This document shows positions 8,619 to 16,098 of a stretch of DNA of 64,000 nucleotides, in pieces. Below the pieces are notes generated by a model that was not told the DNA's origin, did no database searches, and saw only the letters and a program-made list of their open reading frames with translations. The stretch spans positions 62,001 to 126,000 of the forward strand of contig NZ_JAIZEO010000001.1 in the NCBI RefSeq assembly GCF_024189315.1, in the 5' to 3' direction. The stretch is from Halobacillus sp. A5. GTDB lineage: Bacteria; Bacillota; Bacilli; Bacillales; Halobacillaceae. The position numbers and the translations under genes were made by a program. How positions within the stretch are numbered: position 1 is the stretch's first letter; each line of letters opens with the position of its first letter.

Positions 8619-8837
8619 CTTGTCTTCATCGTATTCAAATAAGTCTTCAATCTTTAGGTTAAGTGCTTTAGCAATGCTGAATAGATGAGAGGCTTCATGG
8701 CGTGTCTTATTATCAAATCTAGATATAGACCCTTGGGTAACTCCAGACATCTCAGATAGCTTCATTTGAGTCAATTTGCGCTCTTTCATTATTTTGTTCA
8801 GTCTTGGCTTGACATTAATCAGTTCTGATTTTTCCAT
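8610..8837 (-). CDS. XRE-family repressor, probable lysogeny regulator
   Basis: A 75-aa lambda-repressor-fold protein. The helix-turn-helix is MKLSEMSGVTQGSISRFDN in the middle, and the C-terminus is acidic (DLFEYDEDKQS). There is no protease-like cleavage domain, so induction would need another factor. The start is the ATG at 8837 with aaggaggt 8 nt upstream; the TTG three codons earlier lies too near the RBS. It is divergent from the small early genes across two palindromic operators, the usual immunity arrangement. Confidence 0.8.
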   Translation of the reverse strand: MEKSELINVKPRLNKIMKERKLTQMKLSEMSGVTQGSISRFDNKTRHEASHLFSIAKALNLKIEDLFEYDEDKQS

Positions 8838-8862
8838 TACTATCAACCTCCTTACACCAACT

Positions 8863-8938
8863 ATTATACGCTATCGCATAAAAAATATCTATTAATTTTA
8901 AAAAGGGTATTGTAATCGTTTATCGCATATCGTATAAT
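8863..8938. promoter_or_regulatory. lysogeny switch: divergent promoters with two operators
   Basis: Rightward promoter TTGTAA (8910-8915), 17 bp, TATAAT (8933-8938). A leftward TATAAT lies at 8863-8868 on the minus strand. Operator 1 TATACGCTATCGCATA (8865-8880) overlaps the leftward -10. Operator 2 TATCGCATATCGTATA (8921-8936) overlaps the rightward -10. The reverse complement of operator 2 shares TATACGnTAT with operator 1. Confidence 0.7.
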
Positions 8939-8972
8939 GAATTTAAGTTAGACGAAACGGGAGGCGATACAA

Positions 8973-9074
8973 GTGAAAGACAAAAGCAAATCAAGCAATA
9001 ACGATCATATTTTCATTTATGGAGCAGGCTTTCTCATTTACAATTTTATATTATTTGCACTACTCAATCTATAA
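8973..9074 (+). CDS. 33-aa membrane microprotein
   Basis: GTG start with gggaggcg 6 nt upstream. The protein has a charged N-terminus (KDKSKSSNNDH) and one hydrophobic segment (about residues 13-33: FIYGAGFLIYNFILFALL). It is the first gene after the rightward early promoter and is followed 12 bp later by the next RBS-equipped gene. Function unknown. Confidence 0.55.
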   Translation: MKDKSKSSNNDHIFIYGAGFLIYNFILFALLNL

Positions 9075-9086
9075 GGAGCCGATAAA

Positions 9087-9272
9087 ATGAAGGTAATCAA
9101 TCACACTTCGTCGAAGGTAGTTACCATTAAAGCAGATTACGATGAAATAGCAAAGCTCCAAACAGCTTTAGACTTTTGGAGGAGATCGACAGAAGATAAT
9201 GAAGCGAAAGTATTGTTACATCAGGTAACGAATCCAGAAATATCAATAACAAAAAAGGAGAATGTAAAATGA
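9087..9272 (+). CDS. small early phage protein, 61 aa
   Basis: Unrecognised soluble protein with mixed charge and no visible motif. RBS aaggagc lies 8 nt before the ATG. Its last codons overlap the ATG of the next gene (9269), indicating translational coupling. Part of the early operon. Confidence 0.6.
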   Translation: MKVINHTSSKVVTIKADYDEIAKLQTALDFWRRSTEDNEAKVLLHQVTNPEISITKKENVK

Positions 9273-9496
9273 AAAAATTAGGATATTTAATGACAGGAGT
9301 AATTCTTGGAAGTAGCTTAATGTTTGGAGTAGGTCAGATTACGGCAGACGAGGAAAGAACAGACCAGGAAAAAGCATCCACAATTAGTGAAGATGCAAGT
9401 GTAGAACAGGAGACTGCTGATCAAATGAAAGCCAGTTACCTAGACTACCATAATGGCACTCTAAGCAATGCCTTAGCTGGCAATTGTGGGAAATAG
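9269..9496 (+). CDS. small secreted acidic protein, 75 aa
   Basis: The N-terminus MKKLGYLMTGVILGSSLMFGVG is a signal peptide or anchor (basic n-region, about 17 hydrophobic residues). The rest is Asp/Glu-rich and ends NALAGNCGK. RBS aaaggag. It overlaps the gene before it by 4 bp and is 9 bp from the next exported microprotein. Function unknown; a role in superinfection exclusion or peptide signalling is conceivable but unsupported. Confidence 0.6.
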   Translation: MKKLGYLMTGVILGSSLMFGVGQITADEERTDQEKASTISEDASVEQETADQMKASYLDYHNGTLSNALAGNCGK

Positions 9497-9505
9497 GAGG
9501 TATTT

Positions 9506-9658
9506 ATGATCAAAAAAGTGTATTATAGTGTTACAGTGTTCTTGATCGTGGTTGCTATCGCCAGCTTTGCACCAAATCAAAGTAAGGCTGACCAGTGTGT
9601 TGATACGGTCACTAATACTTGCTCATTAGAAAATGCAGAAATCTGCCAACAACAATAG
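9506..9658 (+). CDS. exported cysteine-containing microprotein, 50 aa
   Basis: MIKKVYYSVTVFLIVVAIAS forms a signal or anchor segment. The following 27 residues carry three cysteines (positions 31, 39, 47) with near 8-residue spacing and end QQQ. RBS ggaggt lies 6 nt upstream. Architecture resembles Phr/arbitrium-type pre-peptides in length, but no Rap or AimR receptor is present in the prophage. Function unknown. Confidence 0.55.
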   Translation: MIKKVYYSVTVFLIVVAIASFAPNQSKADQCVDTVTNTCSLENAEICQQQ

Positions 9659-9671
9659 AGGGGGAAAACAC

Positions 9672-9896
9672 ATGAATCAAAATGAAAAAGAAATTGATCA
9701 ATTAATCGAAGAGACGCTTATCAGTAAGCCTATTTTAATAACTTCAGAGGACGATCTTGCAGGCGCAGCCTATCATGGTAAAAGTGCTCTTATCGTTGAG
9801 TACGATGTCGACGAATACAGCAGCTTATACAAAGCTTACATTAAAGAAATGGATGAAGTTACTTGGCTAGTTCGCTCTGATTTTAAATTAATCTAA
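9672..9896 (+). CDS. small early phage protein, 74 aa
   Basis: An acidic soluble protein of unknown function. The start is the ATG at 9672, 5-8 nt after gaggggg; the longer in-frame start at 9633 overlaps the previous gene and has no RBS. No motif recognised. Follows the exported microprotein in the same early operon. Confidence 0.6.
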   Translation: MNQNEKEIDQLIEETLISKPILITSEDDLAGAAYHGKSALIVEYDVDEYSSLYKAYIKEMDEVTWLVRSDFKLI

Positions 9897-9974
9897 TAGT
9901 TTTGGTTGCGCAAAAGGCGAAAGTTAGTAAAATAAATAGTAGGGACAATATAAAAAAAAAGGGAGAGATTATTA

Positions 9975-10439
9975 ATGGAAAAATATTTTAACATTGAAGA
10001 ATTAGAATTTATTGAAGCTAAAAGCATTGAATTACCTAAAGAAAACGATATTTTAAATGAAGTATTGATGATTGTCAGAGAAATGTACAGAGATTTCATC
10101 GAAAAGAATGTTAAGTATGAGTCATATAGCGCAGAGGAATTTGGGAAAACTTATTATTTTATTGAAGAAGTAAATGATTTTGAGCTTGAACATGAAACAG
10201 TCCAAGATTTCGTAGAAGAATTAACTGGTGACAAAGGTTTAAATTTCATCCCTAACAACTACGAAAACGAAATATTCGACCTTATTGATGAAACTATCAC
10301 TGAAAGAATAGGTGTAGAGAATGAAAACATTCTTTTAGATGAAGAGATTGGTAGCCACTCCGAGTGCAAACACAACATTTTAGCTGATATTCTAGATAAG
10401 CCAATATCAGCATTAAAACCAGCTTCAAACAGAAGTTAA
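9975..10439 (+). CDS. acidic early phage protein, 154 aa
   Basis: A strongly acidic (Glu/Asp-rich), probably helical cytosolic protein. RBS agggagag precedes the ATG. No motif recognised. A DNA-mimic or anti-restriction role would fit the charge, but there is no specific evidence. Last gene before a 300-bp non-coding stretch. Confidence 0.6.
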   Translation: MEKYFNIEELEFIEAKSIELPKENDILNEVLMIVREMYRDFIEKNVKYESYSAEEFGKTYYFIEEVNDFELEHETVQDFVEELTGDKGLNFIPNNYENEIFDLIDETITERIGVENENILLDEEIGSHSECKHNILADILDKPISALKPASNRS

Positions 10440-10493
10440 ATGACACGATTTAGATACAAACTAAAATTTCTCATAAAAAATTATACAAATCTA

Positions 10494-10564
10494 TTGACTT
10501 TGTGTTAATAGAAATGATATACTTAAACGAGGTAGTCCATTTGACTATCTCTGACTTTTTTTGT
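10494..10564 (+). promoter_or_regulatory. promoter immediately followed by an intrinsic terminator
   Basis: TTGACT (10494-10499) and TATACT (10518-10523) with 18-bp spacing form a good sigma-A promoter. Starting at or next to the expected transcription start is GAGGTAGTC/GACTATCTC (10529-10551), followed by tgacttttttt. The transcript would be about 35 nt unless terminated RNA is read through. Confidence 0.6.
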
Positions 10565-10751
10565 ATCCAATTTTAGGTTGAACCTTGATAACTGAATAAT
10601 TCGAGTAATTTAGGGGTGATTACTCAAAACCGTATTTTCAATCTGTAAATAAAGTATAAAATAACTCAATTGGTTAAGTCAAGCCTTAATATTTAAATTC
10701 GGCTAAAATCACTCTTTTATTCAGTCTTATTTTTGAAAGGAGGTGGGAAGG
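10565..10751 (+). other. non-coding leader of the 10752 gene
   Basis: With the promoter-terminator unit this completes a 310-bp gap between genes. It contains an inverted repeat GAGTAAT/ATTACTC at 10603-10625 and is AT-rich. It ends in a strong RBS (aaaggagg). No gene seen. Confidence 0.5.
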
Positions 10752-10934
10752 GTGGAGTTGACTGAAAGAGAGTCTACACAAATAAAACGTAGAAGGGCCG
10801 GCATTAGCTTGGAATTAGCTGCCGAACAGTTAGGCTGTCACTATACATACTTAAGTAAATGGGAACGCAATAAACGTGATATGCCGGATGAGTTAGTCAC
10901 CGCTTACCAGCAATACATAGATGAAATGCAGTAA
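10752..10934 (+). CDS. small XRE-type helix-turn-helix regulator, 60 aa
   Basis: Nearly the whole protein is a lambda-like helix-turn-helix (ISLELAAEQLGCHYTYLSKWE). GTG start at 10752 with aggagg 8 nt upstream; alternative starts are GTG 10743 and TTG 10758. It begins a second early operon leading to the polymerase candidate, and could act as Cro-like or early-to-late regulator. That role is inferred from position. Confidence 0.7.
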   Translation: MELTERESTQIKRRRAGISLELAAEQLGCHYTYLSKWERNKRDMPDELVTAYQQYIDEMQ

Positions 10935-10956
10935 CTCGAAAAGGAGATAATCAAAA

Positions 10957-11160
10957 ATGGTTAGAAATGAAGACTTATTTTATTGTTACAGTAAAAATCT
11001 GAGTTCTTTCCTATATAAGCATTCTGGTATTGTCCCACTCACAATCGCAATTAACCCAAAGAGTGGAAAGATGTTCAGCTTATACGGTAAATCCGAAAAG
11101 CTGCAGAAATGTCTAGATGCGTATAAAGAAAATGTAACTGAAAAGGATCAGATGAATTAG
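10957..11160 (+). CDS. small phage protein, possibly DUF5659-like, 67 aa
   Basis: The YCYSKNLSSFLYKHSG start and the LYGKSEKLQKCLDAY region resemble DUF5659 proteins of Firmicute phages (recognition from memory, moderate). RBS aaaaggag. Sits in the early operon between a helix-turn-helix gene and the repeat-bearing ORF. Function unknown. Confidence 0.6.
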   Translation: MVRNEDLFYCYSKNLSSFLYKHSGIVPLTIAINPKSGKMFSLYGKSEKLQKCLDAYKENVTEKDQMN

Positions 11161-11412
11161 TTGAATAACATGGTGTGGAAAAAAAGGGGTACGTTTGAGG
11201 AAATTCTTAAGAAAAAAGACGGTACGTTTGAGGAAATTCTTTCTCGATATGTGGAAAAAATTTCTCCATTTGCACCCTTTTTTTACCTAGTTTACAAAGT
11301 AACTATATACAAATTAACTAATACAAAGAGAAATTGTGTGTGTTGTTTTTTGCTTCGCAAGGGAAGGTCAAGTTCAAAAGAAAAAGTCAAAACCATGCCT
11401 TCACAATTATAA
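11161..11412 (+). CDS. doubtful 83-aa ORF with an 11-residue tandem repeat
   Basis: TTG start immediately after the preceding stop, without its own RBS. The N-terminal part contains KKRGTFEEIL and KKDGTFEEIL, caused by a tandem DNA repeat. The rest (Cys/Phe/Lys-rich) does not look like a folded protein. It may be a coupled leader peptide or non-coding DNA such as an origin or regulatory region. Confidence 0.3.
   Translation: MNNMVWKKRGTFEEILKKKDGTFEEILSRYVEKISPFAPFFYLVYKVTIYKLTNTKRNCVCCFLLRKGRSSSKEKVKTMPSQL
11188..11241 (+). repeat. 33-bp period tandem repeat, two copies
   Basis: A 21-bp identical core (11188-11208 and 11221-11241, starting GGTACGTTTGAGG) is preceded in both copies by an A-rich tract, so the period is 33 bp. 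It is followed by an AT-rich stretch to about 11460. Candidate iterons, operator or polymerase promoter. Confidence 0.7.
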
Positions 11413-11464
11413 ATGGGTTGGGTGTTGTTGGTTAATTTTAATTTAAAAGAAGGAGATTTTATAA

Positions 11465-12724
11465 ATGAAAAACGTGAAAGGTATTCGCTTGTATAATGTT
11501 TTGGTTGAAGAGAATAGTGAATTTAAATTATCTGTGGATGAGTTGTATTTGTATTCGATTCTAAGAAGGTTGAATAATTTTAATTTAGAAACTGTGATAA
11601 GCATGGACGGTATCGAACAATACTCCCGTAACTTTAATGATATTAAATTTTATAGCAAGTTGCAAGAAGCAAGAAAACGGGTTAAGAGTTGTTTGTTAAA
11701 TTTGCTGGATAAAGGCGTTGTCCAGGTTGATAGTGAGCCAAAAAATTATGATCAATTATTGAAGATTACATTTGTAGAAAATCTTGGTGGGTATGAATAT
11801 ATTCCATTTGATACGTTCGACTCAATGAATAGGATGGTACATAACTATATTTACTTTGTTGTTTCTAAATGGAAGGGTACAAAAGATGGTTCTTTCCATT
11901 GTTCCAAGAGTCGATGGGCAGATATTTTAAATGTCAATCCTAAAACGGCTGATAAATACGTGAACGAGTGTGTGGAAGACGGGTTGATTTTCAAAAATGT
12001 TGGTGATTATTCAAACGCTGAAGCTAGAAATGGTCAAATGAAACAAGACAGTAATCAATATAAAATTGTTCCATTCACAGATGAAGAAAAGTCGAACATG
12101 CAGAAGAAGGAAGAAAAAGAAAATACTCTTGATTTAGATGCAGGTGTAGATGACTCTTGGGGAGAATCTAATAAGTTTCCTTTTGATACCGGTAACTGGT
12201 TGTCTAAGGGCAATCTCACAGAAGATGATTATGAAATATATATACTTCATTTAGATGATCAAGATTTTATTTCCGAGTGTGATAAGAAACGGAAACGTAT
12301 CTTAAATAGTAAAAAAGGTGAATGGTTTAAAAATAGTATTGATAAGCCATATATGGAACAAGCGAAAGAGTGTCTGGAAAGAAAAGAGAATGGTAAACGT
12401 GAAAAACAAGCAACAGATATTGTTCATAACACAGATGATGTTGCTTTGTTAGTGCAAGGGCGAATAATTCCCCATGCCGAATGGAATCAATCAGATAAAA
12501 TCGACGAAATATATTATTTGTACGGAGAACGTGACAGTGCTTCTCCTGATGGTGTGGGTTGGTCTATAAGAAAAGTATCTCTTATGGATAATGAGGATGT
12601 TGAAATGTATAGACCTGATGAAAAAGGCGAATGGGATAGTGATGTTAAACAGGTAGAAAGAGATATGCAATACGAAGATGAGCGAGTGATCGGGCTTCCT
12701 AGTGATTTAGAAAAATACTACTAA
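11465..12724 (+). CDS. winged-helix-like protein adjacent to the RNA polymerase candidate, 419 aa
   Basis: Not recognised as a named family. Residues about 20-105 look like one winged-helix region (LYSILRRLNNF..., followed by RVKSCLLNLLDKGVV). Residues 130-190 look like a second (HCSKSRWADILNVNPKTADKYVNECVEDGLI), like replication-initiator N-terminal domains. The C-terminal half is acidic and variable. RBS aaggaga. It ends 20 bp before the polymerase gene, so the two are co-translated. It could be a replication initiator or a promoter-specificity partner for the polymerase; neither is shown. Confidence 0.6.
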   Translation: MKNVKGIRLYNVLVEENSEFKLSVDELYLYSILRRLNNFNLETVISMDGIEQYSRNFNDIKFYSKLQEARKRVKSCLLNLLDKGVVQVDSEPKNYDQLLKITFVENLGGYEYIPFDTFDSMNRMVHNYIYFVVSKWKGTKDGSFHCSKSRWADILNVNPKTADKYVNECVEDGLIFKNVGDYSNAEARNGQMKQDSNQYKIVPFTDEEKSNMQKKEEKENTLDLDAGVDDSWGESNKFPFDTGNWLSKGNLTEDDYEIYILHLDDQDFISECDKKRKRILNSKKGEWFKNSIDKPYMEQAKECLERKENGKREKQATDIVHNTDDVALLVQGRIIPHAEWNQSDKIDEIYYLYGERDSASPDGVGWSIRKVSLMDNEDVEMYRPDEKGEWDSDVKQVERDMQYEDERVIGLPSDLEKYY

Positions 12725-12744
12725 TATAAAGGGGAAATTTTTAA

Positions 12745-15525
12745 ATGAACAATAATAACGGAATATATATCATGTCGGTAGAAGCATCTGATTTATTCAA
12801 ACACAATTTTCGGGGTCACTTCTTAAATAAAGAGTTTGTGGGATACGTTCCACAATCGCTAGAGTTGCGAAAGTTGAAGACAATGGATGAGTTTACTACA
12901 TTTACAAGCAAAAGACATCCAATCAAAACATTTTCTGCAGATATTATCAACGTAAAGTTTGACCAGAAAGTTAGAAGCAGTGCTGAAATGATAGAGGGTT
13001 ATGAGGGGGAAATAAATGAACTTCTGGATTACGTAGACTATTTTGCCATTCCTGAAGATATAGAAGATGAATACGGTAACGTTGTTGAAGATAACAAGGA
13101 ATTTACTTTATCTGTTGACGATGAAGAGTACATAGAAAAACTAAATAATAAAATTATATCTTTGAAATTGAAGGAAGATGAGGAAGGGTTTGAAGCATAC
13201 TCTTCCAAAGAATTACGGACAAAGATTTATAAGGATGGATTTATTGTTAAAGACTACGATTTTAAAACTGGTGAGCTTGTTGCAGAAACTAAATATAGCT
13301 ATTATAAGCGATCTGGATCAAAATCGAGACAGGGAATGGCATGGTTTATAAAAGATGAATTATATAGGGACATGATTAAGTGGAGTCGAATGGGAATTGA
13401 ATTTAAAGAAGGAGAGCAGGTTGATTTACCGTCCTTGCAAGCGTATGAGAGTTTAATCACCAGCTCGTGCAAGGATTTCATTAATATCAACCCTGAATCA
13501 ATTCTCATGGTCGATGACAAGGTTTCTAGTTTCTCTGAAACATCCAATGTAATTAAGAAGGTAAGCGGAGAAATTGACAGTGTTGAAACCGAGAATTACA
13601 TGATAAACAATGAAGTGTTTGACGGTGCAGCTTTGATTGAAAGTGAGTTATGTGAAGGTAAAGGCAAGATGCTATTGCTTCGATCTCACTTTATGAAAGC
13701 TGCAGCATTTTCTGCAAACATACAGCTCTTCTTAAAGGACTATGCAGAAGAGAACGGCATTGACTTTGATACATGGAAAATCGATGACATGTTCGGGAAT
13801 AAAATTAAGGCTTCTTCAATCCGCATGATAATGAATCCTAGTTGCCTTAAAGCACTGAAGTTCTCTAAGTGCATAAGTGATAAGTCAGATAAAATAGACC
13901 AACAGAATGATATGTGGCAACACTGGAAATCAGTAGTAAATGCAGATGAGAATGTGTTTGGTATATGCAAGACTGAAAAACCAACCACGCATAAATACGG
14001 ATATACTCAAGGTGTGCCACTCCACCAGACCTCATACCAGATTTTAAATAGTCTAGAAGCCTCTAAGGAGCAAGTTGAGTCATTGGTTGATTATTATGAA
14101 CGTGGATACATAATGGATCTTAAAAACAAAGATGAGAAATTTATAGAACATCTTGAAAAAGAAAAGAATGACATGAACTCCAATCAAATGTTTATTGACT
14201 TATATAAGCGTAATAAGAACATTGTTGGAACTAAGATGTTTCGGGAGTATCGAAGTAAAACAATAAGTAACTATGTGAGCCATGTAAAGAAAGGGAAAAT
14301 TCGCATCCCGGGACAGTATGTAACAATGTTGTCGAATCCCATTGAATATTTGTATCATGCTGTCGGTGAAAGGTTTGATAAATCATTAACATTGCAAGGT
14401 AATCAAATACATACTACATTGTTTGGTGAAGATGGATTTAATAGAAAGTATACAGGTTTCCGTTCACCGCATTCGGGACAATCAAATGTCTTTGTTGGTG
14501 AGAATGTTAATAATGATTTAATCGAGAAATACATAGACTTATCAGATAATATTGTGGTTGTTTCAGCATTTGAACATAACATAATGGAAAAATTAAACGG
14601 GTGCGACTGGGACAGCGATACAATGCTTCTGGTGGATCATCCCACTATTCTGGAATTGGGAGAGAAGTGTTATAACAACTACAATGTAAATGTTAATGGA
14701 TTATCTGCTGATCCTACTATTTATCATTACTCATTAGACGACATGGCAGTATCAGATAATAAATTAAGTGATGCTCAAACACAAATCGGAGAAGTAACTA
14801 ACCTTGGCCAGCTTGCATTATCCAAGTTAGCACATAAGAAGAACAAAGGTCAGTATGATGAAGAGGCTAAACAGTTACAAAAATACGTTGACCTACTCGG
14901 TGTGTTATCGGGAGTATCAATTGATGGAGTTAAACGGCAATACGATGTAAATATTGATGCAGAAGTTAGGCGTATCCGAAAAGATATTGATCTACTTACA
15001 AAAGAAAATGATAAAGGTGAAAAGGTTGGTTGCAAGCCTAACTTCTGGAAGTACGTACATAACGATAAGCATGGTAAAAGCAAGCAACCACGAGAACATT
15101 ATAAATGTCCGATGGATTATCTGTATAACATAATGACAAGTTTAAAGCCGGCAAACGGTAATAAACACGTTGAATTACTGACTCTGCTGAATAAAAAGGA
15201 TAACCGACAAGCTAATCGTAGGCAGAAAAACAAGGTAAGTCCAATCGCAGATGAATTTCAACGGAAAATAGCTACTATCAATACTGCTGGCGGCAATGAG
15301 GATGAATTACATAATAGGCTCGAAGATGTGACTGAAGAATACCATAACTTATTTGGAAGACTGAAGATAAATGAAAATACGATGTTCGCTATACTTAAAA
15401 TGATTAGTGATGATGCTGAAAATAAAGAGAAGGAAGGGAAGAAAAAATCCAATCTTAGGTTAATGAATCTGATGTTTAAATCACAACCCAAACGTTTCAT
15501 TGAAGCGTTCAAAGAACAAAACTAA
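12745..15525 (+). CDS. putative single-chain two-barrel RNA polymerase (YonO/QDE-1-like)
   Basis: A 926-aa protein. The key motif is GCDWDSDTMLLVDH (Asp 621, 623, 625), matching the DxDxD magnesium-binding motif of double-psi beta-barrel RNA polymerases (NADFDGD in beta-prime, DbDGD in YonO and QDE-1), with Ser in place of Gly. Upstream is a FRSPHSGQSNVFV stretch (about 572-584), like the conserved Arg-Pro segment before that motif. Downstream are IGEVTNLGQ (681-689) and LLGVLSGVSIDGVKRQ (717-732), matching the IG...N and L..S.aVD..K pattern of that fold. Length is close to SPbeta YonO (about 900 aa). It ends the early operon and precedes the packaging genes, so late transcription is the likely task. 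Recognition is by motif only. Confidence 0.62.
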   Translation: MNNNNGIYIMSVEASDLFKHNFRGHFLNKEFVGYVPQSLELRKLKTMDEFTTFTSKRHPIKTFSADIINVKFDQKVRSSAEMIEGYEGEINELLDYVDYFAIPEDIEDEYGNVVEDNKEFTLSVDDEEYIEKLNNKIISLKLKEDEEGFEAYSSKELRTKIYKDGFIVKDYDFKTGELVAETKYSYYKRSGSKSRQGMAWFIKDELYRDMIKWSRMGIEFKEGEQVDLPSLQAYESLITSSCKDFININPESILMVDDKVSSFSETSNVIKKVSGEIDSVETENYMINNEVFDGAALIESELCEGKGKMLLLRSHFMKAAAFSANIQLFLKDYAEENGIDFDTWKIDDMFGNKIKASSIRMIMNPSCLKALKFSKCISDKSDKIDQQNDMWQHWKSVVNADENVFGICKTEKPTTHKYGYTQGVPLHQTSYQILNSLEASKEQVESLVDYYERGYIMDLKNKDEKFIEHLEKEKNDMNSNQMFIDLYKRNKNIVGTKMFREYRSKTISNYVSHVKKGKIRIPGQYVTMLSNPIEYLYHAVGERFDKSLTLQGNQIHTTLFGEDGFNRKYTGFRSPHSGQSNVFVGENVNNDLIEKYIDLSDNIVVVSAFEHNIMEKLNGCDWDSDTMLLVDHPTILELGEKCYNNYNVNVNGLSADPTIYHYSLDDMAVSDNKLSDAQTQIGEVTNLGQLALSKLAHKKNKGQYDEEAKQLQKYVDLLGVLSGVSIDGVKRQYDVNIDAEVRRIRKDIDLLTKENDKGEKVGCKPNFWKYVHNDKHGKSKQPREHYKCPMDYLYNIMTSLKPANGNKHVELLTLLNKKDNRQANRRQKNKVSPIADEFQRKIATINTAGGNEDELHNRLEDVTEEYHNLFGRLKINENTMFAILKMISDDAENKEKEGKKKSNLRLMNLMFKSQPKRFIEAFKEQN

Positions 15526-15543
15526 AAATGCACACATCAATAT

Positions 15544-15582
15544 GCCAAATCCTTTTAATGTCAAGGGGTTTGGCTCTTTTTG
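15544..15582 (+). terminator. terminator after the polymerase gene
   Basis: GCCAAATCCTTTT pairs with AAGGGGTTTGGC and is followed by tctttttgtg. It begins 18 bp after the stop codon. Confidence 0.8.
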
Positions 15583-16098
15583 TGTCTGACTAATATGAGA
15601 GGGGATTGAAACACGAACGCATGCATTATTTCGTGGCATTGAAGGGCATAGATCCAAGTAAATGACTTTTCCCTCTTTTTCTGTTTTTAAAATAAACACA
15701 TTCGTTCCCGTAATCTTAGTATATCAATGATTAAGAAGAGAAGCAAGTGGTTTTTTTATTTTTTTAAAATTGAATAAAAATATCCAAATTTATTTTACTA
15801 TATTTTGGGTGTCAAGTAAAGTGAATTATTAAATGGATATATTTGTAATTGGTTTGAGGTGGCTAATGCCACTTTAAATATACATTAATAAATTTCTCCC
15901 TTTTAAGCCCTGGCATTTATTTGTCAGGGTGATTTTTATTTATGTTTGTACATTGATTAGGGACTCCACATCCCTTCTAGTGTATATGAGGCTCATCTAT
16001 TAATTTAGGTGGGTCTTATTATGCATTAGAGAGTGGGATCTGTAATCAGTGTATGAAAAACGGTCATGCACTAGAAAAATGTGGAAGAGGATGATTAA
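15583..16098 (+). other. 570-bp non-coding early/late boundary
   Basis: AT-rich region between the polymerase and the first late gene. It holds a second terminator (15908-15937) and an imperfect hairpin at about 15988-16015. Several short AT-rich palindromic patches occur. No convincing gene was seen. It is the natural place for a late promoter, possibly one read by the phage polymerase. Confidence 0.5.
15908..15937 (+). terminator. intrinsic terminator in the early/late boundary
   Basis: CCCTGGCA pairs with TGTCAGGG (one mismatch), followed by tgattttta. Confidence 0.65.

Noticed and set aside
9269-9658. Arbitrium (AimR-AimP) system
   Set aside because: Small exported peptides are present but no TPR-type AimR or Rap receptor occurs in the prophage.
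12745-15525. Large early protein as a primase or helicase
   Set aside because: No Walker A/B motifs or TOPRIM signature; the DxDxD context and downstream motifs fit RNA polymerase better.
15481-15699. 72-aa minus-strand frame at the end of the polymerase gene
   Set aside because: Overlaps the polymerase 3' end and its terminator; GTG start without a proper RBS; composition not protein-like.
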